41,653 nucleotides of DNA, from contig JAZLLU010000006.1 of assembly GCA_045598285.1 (NCBI GenBank), positions 1-41,653 of the forward strand. Direction: 5' to 3'. Origin of the DNA: RGIG5612 sp045598285. GTDB taxonomy: Bacteria > Bacillota > Clostridia > Lachnospirales > Lachnospiraceae. Below are positions 7,369 through 14,026 of the stretch, piece after piece. Positions within the stretch are counted from its first letter, which is position 1; the number at the start of each line of letters is the position of its first letter. Below the pieces are notes generated by a model. That model was given only the letters and a program-made list of their open reading frames with translations, made no database searches and had not been told where the DNA came from. The translations under genes were made by a program, and so were the position numbers.

Positions 7369-7427
7369 TCGCAGAATCGCGAGGAGATTATGGATTAGAT
7401 TTTATCGAAATAAAGCCGGCATTGCAA
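7369..7427 (-). promoter_or_regulatory. Conserved promoter and palindromic leader of PD-(D/E)XK copy 1
   Basis: On the minus strand TTGCAA (7422-7427) and TAAAAT (7399-7404) are spaced by 17 bases. The near-palindrome TCGCGATTCTGCGA lies at 7369-7382, with its near edge 48 bases from the start codon. Copy 2 has the same boxes, spacing and distance (23174-23232). It could be an operator or a small RNA hairpin in the leader. Confidence 0.7.
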
Positions 7428-7465
7428 GGAAAATATTATATATGATTTGAAGTAAGAAGTGCTAA

Positions 7466-7754
7466 GGCGGCAGGATAGCCAGAGTGTATTGTCGGATGAA
7501 ATTAGCCGCCGTAAGTAGCGAAGCAAGGCGCAGGGCCCTACTTAGCCTAAGCGCCGTCAGCTTCGCGTTAATAAATTTTTGGCGTGGATGTGTGGATAAT
7601 CGACGCTACGAAGTGCAAAGAACAAGGACAACAAAATGTTGCCCTCATTCTTTACACTTCTTCGCAACCATGCCGATAATCCACAAATCCACTGCCACTG
7701 CTACTATCTCCCTTTGCGTCGCCTATCGGCGCCGCTTCGCTGGCTGACGCCAGC
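7466..7754. repeat. GC-rich stem-loops upstream of PD-(D/E)XK copy 1
   Basis: There is no believable gene between 7428 and 8093. Nested arms CGAAGC/GCTTCG (519-524/560-565 of the 7000s) and GGCGC/GCGCC (527-531/551-555) make a strong stem-loop at 7519-7565. GCTGGC/GCCAGC form another at 7739-7754. The loop of the first contains AGGGCCCTACTTAGCC, which in reverse complement matches the loop of the structure at 23274-23321. Base composition is far more GC-rich than the flanks. Confidence 0.6.
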
Positions 7755-7790
7755 TCCCTTTATAGTTAATAAGGAGTGAATGGAAAGAAG

Positions 7791-7926
7791 GATTGGAGTA
7801 AAACCGTGTAAAGTGAACATGCTAGAGTTGAATCATCGGAGTAAAGCTCAACAATGTGAACATTGCCGGAGTAAAGCCCCTGTAAAAATACAAAGGTATT
7901 GTCAAAATCAAGGGCATTACTCCGAT
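7791..7926 (+). repeat. Word-repeat cluster B, right copy
   Basis: Direct repeat of 6183-6300 (7808-7925, 114 of 118 identical). It contains GGAGTAAA words at 7795, 7838 and 7868 and the inverted ATTACTCCGA at 7917-7926. The pair brackets the whole PD-(D/E)XK locus, gene plus upstream GC-rich region. Just beyond it, AAGAAGCAGTTCTTTCGAG near 7947 resembles the terminator stem at 9601. Confidence 0.75.
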
Positions 7927-8021
7927 ATCAACCAAATTCACTAGAAGCAAGAAGCAGTTCTTTCGAGGGAAAATTAATGTTATTAATATTAGTTGAATAA
8001 CAACAACTTTGGCCGAAATAC

Positions 8022-8070
8022 TTGAAAAAATAAAAGAAAAGATTATAATAATATAAGTATCAAATGATAC
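8022..8070 (+). promoter_or_regulatory. Promoter with palindromic operator for the Panacea module
   Basis: TTGAAA (8022-8027) and TATAAT (8044-8049) are 16 bases apart. The perfect palindrome GTATCA-AA-TGATAC at 8057-8070 covers the expected start site. The HTH-containing antitoxin encoded by the second gene is the obvious candidate to bind it and repress the operon (inference). Confidence 0.7.
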
Positions 8071-8093
8071 CATATTAGATATGGAGATATAAA

Positions 8094-8525
8094 ATGGAAA
8101 CTAAAAGAATAGAGACCAAAGTAGAAGTCGAAGCGTATATTGAAAAACTGAAATATGCGCTAAATAATAATGCAAAAATCACGTTTCAAATAGAACGAAA
8201 ATGTGATGAAAATAGGAATATAAAGTATACAAATAAATATACGGTCGCAACGCTGTTTCCAAATGAGAGTCCAGAAATTGCGCTGAAAAGAGAACTGATG
8301 ACTCTTTGCGTAGAGGAATATCAATGTACAGTTAAAGACCAGTCTTTTCCGAATCGTAGCGAAATGAGGGTGTTTGGACGAACATATAATGGAAATGAGG
8401 ATGTTTACATTAAAATAAGAGTTGAATTAATAGATCCAAATAATTATGGTAATCACACAGCATTTGTTATGTCGTTCCATTTTGCAGAAATACCATTTGA
8501 AGAAGATTTTCCGTATCGAACATAA
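8094..8525 (+). CDS. Unrecognised protein, probable toxin partner of the Panacea antitoxin
   Basis: A 143-residue soluble alpha/beta protein (METKRIETKVEVEAYIEKLK at the start), with no signal peptide or membrane segment. It has GGAGAT before ATG 8094 and is followed 21 bases later by the antitoxin-like gene. Position in front of an MqsA-like/Panacea protein, under one operator-bearing promoter, makes it the likely toxin. Known Panacea partners are very diverse; no catalytic motif of MqsR, Fic/Doc or ToxN type is obvious. The toxin role rests on context only. Confidence 0.6.
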   Translation: METKRIETKVEVEAYIEKLKYALNNNAKITFQIERKCDENRNIKYTNKYTVATLFPNESPEIALKRELMTLCVEEYQCTVKDQSFPNRSEMRVFGRTYNGNEDVYIKIRVELIDPNNYGNHTAFVMSFHFAEIPFEEDFPYRT

Positions 8526-8546
8526 GTTGTTTAGGAGGCCTAAAAT

Positions 8547-9569
8547 ATGAAAACTATAAAGAAAATGAAATGTTTATGTCCAAGTTGCATGGAAGAACAC
8601 ATGGTTTCTATAATAGAAGATGAACAAATCAATGTATTTAAGGGAGAACAAATAAGGTATTTAGCACAATACCATTATTGCAAAAACACTGATGAATATT
8701 ATGCGTCGGAAGAACAAATGTCCGAAAATGATATTTCTATGAAAAACGAATATCGAAAAAAAGCTGGACTGCTAACATCAAATGAAATTATTTCAATTAG
8801 GCGAAAATATGGAATATCGCAATCGGATTTGGCATCTGTTCTTGGATGGGGAGAAAAAACAATAACAAGATATGAAGGCCATCAAGTTCAAGATATTGCA
8901 CATGATTCAATACTTAGAAAGATTAACAGTGATGTGGAATGGTATTTAGAATTATTAAATAACTATCATGAAAAAAATCATTTATCGGCTTATTTCAAGT
9001 ATTGCGAAATAGCTGCATCAATTTTTGAAGAACAACATGATGAATACCTTCAAAAATCAATACAAGGAGCATATGCAAGGTTTAAAAAAGAAAGTGAATG
9101 CAATGGATATACAGAACTAAATTTAAAAAAAGTTATTGATGTAATTAGATATTTTTCAAATTCAACGAAAGTAAAGGCATTGTATAAAGTTAAATTGATG
9201 AAAATGCTTTGGTATGCGGATGCACTTTGTTATAAGAATACAAGTAAAGCCATAACGGGGTTGGTCTATAAAGCATTACCGATGGGAGCAGTGCCAATTG
9301 CACATGAGCTTATAATAGATCTTAATGGAATTAAATACGAAGAAGTCGATTTTGATGAAGGAACGGGATATCGTTTTATAAACGATGGAATAGATAAATA
9401 TCCATATTTAGATAGTACTGAAATCGATGTGTTAAAAAAAATTATTGCTAAGCTTGGAAATTTAGGCAAAGATGAAATAGTACAATCTATGCATAAGGAA
9501 ATAGCATATAATAAAACGGCACCATATGATATCATTCAATATAAATATGCAAAGCAATTGTCAATTTAA
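8547..9569 (+). CDS. MqsA-like zinc finger - HTH - Panacea (SocA/DUF4065) antitoxin
   Basis: A 340-residue three-part protein. The N-terminus has a YgiT/MqsA-type knuckle (CLCPSC, C11 and C14), with a second knuckle that looks degenerate (YHYCKNTDEYY lacks the second cysteine). An Xre helix-turn-helix follows (ISQSDLASVLGWGEKTITRY, about 92-112). From about 190 the C-terminal Panacea/SocA region (KVKALYKVKLMKMLWYADAL, GLVYKALPMGAVP) neutralises toxins in studied members. The order toxin then antitoxin is the MqsRA order. AGGAGG precedes ATG 8547. The HTH can account for the palindrome over the promoter. Confidence 0.85.
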   Translation: MKTIKKMKCLCPSCMEEHMVSIIEDEQINVFKGEQIRYLAQYHYCKNTDEYYASEEQMSENDISMKNEYRKKAGLLTSNEIISIRRKYGISQSDLASVLGWGEKTITRYEGHQVQDIAHDSILRKINSDVEWYLELLNNYHEKNHLSAYFKYCEIAASIFEEQHDEYLQKSIQGAYARFKKESECNGYTELNLKKVIDVIRYFSNSTKVKALYKVKLMKMLWYADALCYKNTSKAITGLVYKALPMGAVPIAHELIIDLNGIKYEEVDFDEGTGYRFINDGIDKYPYLDSTEIDVLKKIIAKLGNLGKDEIVQSMHKEIAYNKTAPYDIIQYKYAKQLSI

Positions 9570-9591
9570 TAGAATGTATATTGTAAACAAC

Positions 9592-9626
9592 AAAAAAACA
9601 AGAAGCAGCTCTTTCGAGCTGCTTCT
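9592..9626 (-). terminator. Terminator of the ftn-dfx operon
   Basis: An 11-bp perfect stem (AGAAGCAGCTC / GAGCTGCTTCT) has a 4-base loop at 9601-9626. On the minus strand it is followed by TGTTTTTTT, giving a rho-independent terminator downstream of desulfoferrodoxin. It may also stop plus-strand read-through from the Panacea module. Confidence 0.85.
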
Positions 9627-9696
9627 ATTATGTAAAAAAGGGAGGACTCTATTTAATTTTTGCCGCATAGGGCGGTCTAAAACTATCTATGTTGTC

Positions 9697-10065
9697 TTAG
9701 CGTTTCCAAAGGCCATGTATGTTGCAGTAGTCGTATACGCAACATGGCTTCTCAGTCTTTCCGAGAGTGAAACATGCAAAAGGCTTATCTTCTGGTTTAA
9801 GAACCTTTAAGTAACTGCCTTGGTCTGTCTCAACTAAGATCCATTTGATATAGTGGTCAGCTGTCATTGGATGAGCTGCTGAGCCTATATCAACATGAAT
9901 ACAGCCGTTTTCAACTTTGCACTCTGGCACATGCTTTTCGATTGAAGCGTCAGTGGTATTTGCTACCATCTCTTCCATTGGTTCGCCACAGCAGATTATA
10001 TCTACTCCTGTTGGTTCAACCATAGCTACGATTTGTCCACAATGTTTGCATTTGTAAAATTTCAT
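9697..10065 (-). CDS. dfx: Desulfoferrodoxin (superoxide reductase)
   Basis: A 122-residue cytoplasmic two-iron enzyme that reduces superoxide to hydrogen peroxide in anaerobes. Center I (desulforedoxin-like) uses C6, C9, C25 and C26. The catalytic center II ligands are H45 (in EKHVPE, with K44), H65, H71, C114 and H117 (CNIHGLW). All ligands are present and the length is normal. It lies 38 bases downstream of ferritin on the same strand with its own GAAAGGAG site, so superoxide removal and iron storage are expressed together. Confidence 0.97.
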   Translation of the reverse strand: MKFYKCKHCGQIVAMVEPTGVDIICCGEPMEEMVANTTDASIEKHVPECKVENGCIHVDIGSAAHPMTADHYIKWILVETDQGSYLKVLKPEDKPFACFTLGKTEKPCCVYDYCNIHGLWKR

Positions 10066-10103
10066 GATTTTAATCTCCTTTCAAATTTTATTAAACTGCT
10101 TTG

Positions 10104-10592
10104 CTACGCAACGCGTTTTCCCATGTGCTTATCAGCATCCATAAGGCCTGTGCTTCCACTTACATAGTTTTCGTAGCAAAGCAGGTTGTCTTTAGCATTA
10201 CGTTCTTCTTCTACTTGCTCATCAACAAACCAATCTAAGAATTGCATTACCACAAGGTCTCTTTGCTTTAGTGCTTCAAGGCAGATTGCGTGGATACTTG
10301 ATGTAACTTTTTTCTCATGCTCTAAAGCTAACTTTAGTAATTCTTTTGGTTCATCTGGCAAATCTTCATATGCGAAAATCGTTTTGAGTTCTGGACACTC
10401 GTCATTGTCGAGTAGGAATCTTTCGATGCGTGCTGCATGACTTACTTCCTCTTTTGTCTGAACCTCATACCACCATGCGAATCCATCTAATCCGAGTAAT
10501 CTAAATGTTAGATCCATATAGTGGTAAAGATATGCCGAATATAGTTCCATATTAATTTGTTCATTTAATAATTTTTTTAATGTGCTGTTCAT
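10104..10592 (-). CDS. ftn: Ferritin-like iron storage protein
   Basis: A 162-residue non-haem ferritin: four-helix bundle sequence with ferroxidase residues in EQINMELYSAYLY, EEVSHAARIERF and VDEQVEEERN. It oxidises and stores Fe(II) in a 24-mer shell. ATG 10592 is chosen over the upstream in-frame start because AAGGAG sits 8 bases before it. It is first gene of the operon with dfx, divergent from an HTH regulator across a palindrome-rich spacer. Length and motifs are normal. Confidence 0.95.
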   Translation of the reverse strand: MNSTLKKLLNEQINMELYSAYLYHYMDLTFRLLGLDGFAWWYEVQTKEEVSHAARIERFLLDNDECPELKTIFAYEDLPDEPKELLKLALEHEKKVTSSIHAICLEALKQRDLVVMQFLDWFVDEQVEEERNAKDNLLCYENYVSGSTGLMDADKHMGKRVA

Positions 10593-10632
10593 TGTTTTAT
10601 CTCCTTTCAAATAAAGTAGTTGCACGCGTGTG

Positions 10633-10725
10633 TTACAAGTTGTAAACTTTTATTACTTCTTGTAAGTAAAAAATTATCATCTTATTTGATAAGTACAACT
10701 ACCAAATACGAAGTGAGAGCACTTC
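10633..10725. promoter_or_regulatory. Palindrome-rich divergent control region
   Basis: Between ftn and the HTH gene lie TTACAA-G-TTGTAA (10633-10645), TTACTT...AAGTAA (10653-10669), CTTAT...ATAAG (10681-10693) and GAAGTG-AGAG-CACTTC (10710-10725). At least one is likely an operator. Candidates are the adjacent HTH protein or a PerR/Fur-type repressor; the sequences do not match a canonical PerR or Fur box well enough to decide. Confidence 0.45.
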
Positions 10726-10743
10726 ACTTGTGAGGGCAAAATT

Positions 10744-11211
10744 ATGAACAATAATGATGTATTAAACACAGTAATTCTTAACCCAGTTGAGTTAATTAAG
10801 TGGTGCAAAAACCGTAAAGAAACTCTTAAACTATCGAATGCAAAGCTTGCAGAAATGTCTAATGTACCAATCGGTACAATTGATCGAATTATGTCAGGCA
10901 ATTATACAGAGTTTAGGTATAGTTCTATTCAGCCGCTTATTTCTGTGCTTTTAGGTTTTGGAAAAGAAACTCCCGAGCCAGACGAAGAGAACGCACAAGA
11001 GCAATACTATTATGAAACTATCGAAGGTTATAAATTAATAGTAGAAAATAAAAATCATGAGATAGACCATTACAAGCATGGTCTTGAAAGACGTATTAGT
11101 GAAGTTGAGTATTTAAAGCAAGAGAATGCAAATAAGCAGGATTTAATTAATAGACTTTCTGAACACATTAAGTGGTTGGAGAGCGTTGCGGAGAAAAGTG
11201 GAAAGAAATAA
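10744..11211 (+). CDS. HTH (Xre-like) regulator with C-terminal coiled coil
   Basis: A 155-residue protein. Residues ~18-60 form an Xre-type helix-turn-helix (LKLSNAKLAEMSNVPIGTID, RIMSGNY). The rest is charged and heptad-like (ENKNHEIDHYKHGLERRISE onwards), probably a dimerising coiled coil. GAGGG precedes ATG 10744. It faces ftn-dfx across palindromes and lies 51 bases ahead of the surface-polymer genes on the same strand, so it could control either. No ligand domain is visible. Confidence 0.75.
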   Translation: MNNNDVLNTVILNPVELIKWCKNRKETLKLSNAKLAEMSNVPIGTIDRIMSGNYTEFRYSSIQPLISVLLGFGKETPEPDEENAQEQYYYETIEGYKLIVENKNHEIDHYKHGLERRISEVEYLKQENANKQDLINRLSEHIKWLESVAEKSGKK

Positions 11212-11262
11212 ATATGTTTCAAAAAATATATTAACAAGAATATTTTAAAAGGATAGGTGTTT

Positions 11263-12129
11263 ATGGGTGTTAAACAAGGACAAAATTGCATAATCGGAGA
11301 AAATGTTGTTTTTGGAGATAACGTTGCGTTAGGTCATAACGTTATTGTTGAAGATAATGTTTTTGTAGGAAGCGATTCATATATTGACAGTAATACAATT
11401 CTTAGAAAAAACACTAAACTTGGAACAAATAGTTTTGTTGGTGCAAATTGTATTATTGGTGAATATCAAATGGATTTTTGTCTAACAAGAAAAGAGTATA
11501 GTCACGAATTGACTATTGGTGATAATGCGCTAATAAGAAGTGAAACGATTATATATACTGGTTCTAAGCTGGGAAATAATTTTCAAACTGGTCACAGAGT
11601 AACAATTAGAGAAAGGTCTAATATTGGAGATAATGTAAGTATTGGCACACTTTCCGACATACAAGGAAACTGTACGATAGGAAATTATGTTCGAATGCAT
11701 AGCAACGTTCACGTTGGACAACTATCAAAGATAGATGATTTTGTTTGGATTTTTCCTTATGTTGTTCTTACAAATGACCCAACTCCACCATCAGACAATT
11801 TAGTTGGAGTTCATATAAATACATTCGCTATAGTTGCAACATCGTCTGTAGTATTGCCAGGAATTGAGATTGGCCAAGATGCATTAGTAGCAGCAGGAGC
11901 AATCGTCACGAAAAATGTTGATAACCATGCAGTAGTTGGAGGAAATCCGGCAAAAGTTTTAACCGATGTTAGACAAATTAAAAATAAAGTTACTGGCGAA
12001 TTGGCGTATCCGTGGAGAGAACATTTTAGAAATCATATGCCATGGAGCGAAAACGATTTTGAAACATGGTATGCTTCTTTGGATTTAAGCACAAAACAAA
12101 CATACAACATTGAAAATATATTAAAATAA
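11263..12129 (+). CDS. Hexapeptide-repeat acyltransferase
   Basis: A 288-residue left-handed beta-helix protein with many [LIV]-G-x4 turns from the start (IGENVVFGDNVALGHNVIVE) to VVGGNPAKVL, the usual end of the WbbJ/LpxA-like acetyltransferase domain. It probably transfers an acetyl or other acyl group from CoA to a nucleotide sugar or glycan precursor. ATG 11263 is preferred over GTG 11257 because AAAAGGA lies nine bases upstream. It is first gene of a run with two glycosyltransferases and the YidC-sulfatase fusion. The substrate is unknown. Confidence 0.85.
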   Translation: MGVKQGQNCIIGENVVFGDNVALGHNVIVEDNVFVGSDSYIDSNTILRKNTKLGTNSFVGANCIIGEYQMDFCLTRKEYSHELTIGDNALIRSETIIYTGSKLGNNFQTGHRVTIRERSNIGDNVSIGTLSDIQGNCTIGNYVRMHSNVHVGQLSKIDDFVWIFPYVVLTNDPTPPSDNLVGVHINTFAIVATSSVVLPGIEIGQDALVAAGAIVTKNVDNHAVVGGNPAKVLTDVRQIKNKVTGELAYPWREHFRNHMPWSENDFETWYASLDLSTKQTYNIENILK

Positions 12130-12136
12130 AAACGGC

Positions 12137-13057
12137 ATGTTAATCCCAATAATAATAGTTGACTATAATTCAATAAAGAAAACATTAGAGTATGTTGAGC
12201 AGTTTTCGGGTTGCTGTGATGACTCGGGTAATTATAGACCAATAATTGTTGATAATTATGAAGAAGAAGATTCTTTTGAATACTTAAAAAAAGAATATGA
12301 CTTAAAAGAAATTAAAGTAGAAGAGATTTCGTATAAAGTATTTGAATTTAAAACACAAACAAACGAATGCGTTTATGTTAAAACAGGCACTAATTTAGGT
12401 TATGCAAAAGGTAACAACTTAGGAACGATTGTTGCAGACATTTTGTTTCAACCTGAATTTTATATTATTAGTAATAATGATTTAGTCTTTAACGAAAAAC
12501 TTGAATTTAAGCAATTTGAAAATATTTTTGAACAACAAAAAGATGTTGCAATAGTTGGACCAAAGATAATTACTCCTATGGGAGTGGCACAAAGCCCGCG
12601 AAAAGAAACGAGTGCATTTTATCGATTGATAATTGCTCCGTGGATTAGTTTGTGGCCGTTTAAGAAAGATCCGGATTTAGATTATTCTAACGAATCAAAA
12701 TACTGCTATTTTGTAATGGGATGTTTTATGGCTGTAAAAGCGTCATGCTTCAAAGAGGTAGGTAGGTTTGATGAAAATACTTTTTTGTATGGCGAAGAAT
12801 GTATCTTAAGTGAAAGATTAAAGAAACATAGCTATAAAGTGTGGTTCGAAAATAGTATCACAGTGACACATGAACACGGAGTTACAATTAACAAAAATTC
12901 AAAAAACAAAATTAATAATCAATGGCTATTTGAATCGTTACGCTATTATTATAAAGAATATAAAGGAGCATCTGATTTTGTATTATGGCTTTCTAGGGGC
13001 AACTTTAAAATTAATGAATGGGCAAAAAGAGTTGTTAAAAAAGTTGTGAATAAGTAG
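12137..13057 (+). CDS. GT2 family glycosyltransferase (rhamnosyltransferase-like)
   Basis: A 306-residue cytoplasmic GT-A enzyme: IIIVDYNS start, TGTNLGYAKGNNLG donor-binding stretch, NNDL in place of DXD, and FDENTFLYGEECILSERL as the acceptor/catalytic segment typical of WbbL-like rhamnosyltransferases. The sugar cannot be fixed from sequence. It starts 7 bases after the previous stop and probably adds one residue of the surface-polymer linkage or repeat unit. Confidence 0.85.
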   Translation: MLIPIIIVDYNSIKKTLEYVEQFSGCCDDSGNYRPIIVDNYEEEDSFEYLKKEYDLKEIKVEEISYKVFEFKTQTNECVYVKTGTNLGYAKGNNLGTIVADILFQPEFYIISNNDLVFNEKLEFKQFENIFEQQKDVAIVGPKIITPMGVAQSPRKETSAFYRLIIAPWISLWPFKKDPDLDYSNESKYCYFVMGCFMAVKASCFKEVGRFDENTFLYGEECILSERLKKHSYKVWFENSITVTHEHGVTINKNSKNKINNQWLFESLRYYYKEYKGASDFVLWLSRGNFKINEWAKRVVKKVVNK

Positions 13058-13067
13058 TAGGGAAACG

Positions 13068-14012
13068 TTGAAGATGGTATCAGTTGTTGTTTTAACATAT
13101 AATCCGGATATAGAAAAATTAAAGAAGACTTTAGTTTCGATTTTGCTACAAAAAGATGTAGATTTTGAAATCATCGTCGCTGATGATGGGTCTAAAACAG
13201 AGTGCTTTGGAGAAATAAGAAACTTATTTTTAGAATATAAATTTGACAACTATTCTTTTGTTGAAAACAAGGTGAACCAAGGAACAATAAAAAATTATTT
13301 GAGTGGATTAGAAGTTGCTAAAGGAGATTATATATATGGAATCTCGTCAGGAGATTTTTTATACGACGAACTTACATTAAAAACATTCCTTGAGGTTGCG
13401 ACTCAAAAAAATATAGATATTCTTTTTGGAGATGCCATTCCTTATATTAAGGATGGTGAAGAGATTAGCATAGATTTTAATCAGTTGACGCCAATGAATC
13501 CAACAACATTTGATAACGAAAAAGATTTTAAGAAAGTTAAAAGAGAATTTACTTTTAGGGAACGCATTACCGGACCTTGCTATTTTAGAAAAAAAGAAAT
13601 TGCGTTGCACTATTTTAATGAAATATTGCGTTACGACTTAAAATATGTTGAAGACAACACAAGTGCATTATTGGCACTAATGGATGATATAAGAATAATT
13701 CATTATGGAAGGCCAATTTGTTGGTATGAAAAAGGAAACGGAATTACAACAGATAGAAAAGACATAGTGCAAATAGAATTTGAAAAAATATATAATAAAT
13801 TAAATCAAGAAAAGAAATCTCCAATTATTGATTGCGCATGTATAAGAATGAATGTTGAAAATAAGTTCAAGGTAAAATTAGTATGTATGCTAAAGCACCC
13901 GATAATATATTTTAAACATGTTTTGTATATGCTTGAGTGCAAAAAAAATTTTTATTATGGTAAATATGATACACAACAACTAAAGACACAATTAAGTGAA
14001 TTTTTGTTATAG
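13068..14012 (+). CDS. GT2 family glycosyltransferase
   Basis: A 314-residue GT-A enzyme: VSVVVLTYNPD start, IIVADDGSK (nucleotide-sugar aspartates), GDYIYGISSGDFL as the DXD-like region, and YVEDNTSALLAL around the catalytic base. It differs clearly from its neighbour, so the two likely add different sugars. The start is either TTG 13068 (AGGG five bases before) or ATG 13074; the frame is the same. It is co-transcribed within the polymer cluster. Confidence 0.83.
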   Translation: MKMVSVVVLTYNPDIEKLKKTLVSILLQKDVDFEIIVADDGSKTECFGEIRNLFLEYKFDNYSFVENKVNQGTIKNYLSGLEVAKGDYIYGISSGDFLYDELTLKTFLEVATQKNIDILFGDAIPYIKDGEEISIDFNQLTPMNPTTFDNEKDFKKVKREFTFRERITGPCYFRKKEIALHYFNEILRYDLKYVEDNTSALLALMDDIRIIHYGRPICWYEKGNGITTDRKDIVQIEFEKIYNKLNQEKKSPIIDCACIRMNVENKFKVKLVCMLKHPIIYFKHVLYMLECKKNFYYGKYDTQQLKTQLSEFLL

Positions 14013-14026
14013 AAAGCCAGATAGGA

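Noticed and set aside
7369..7382. LexA (SOS) box in front of the PD-(D/E)XK genes
   Set aside because: TCGCGATTCTGCGA does not contain the Gram-positive GAAC-N4-GTTC pattern; it is kept only as an unknown palindrome.
7484..7747. An 87-codon open frame in the spacer upstream of PD-(D/E)XK copy 1
   Set aside because: It runs through GC-rich stem-loops, is Arg/Ser/Ala-rich without domain signal, and has no ribosome-binding site. The DNA is better explained as non-coding repeats.
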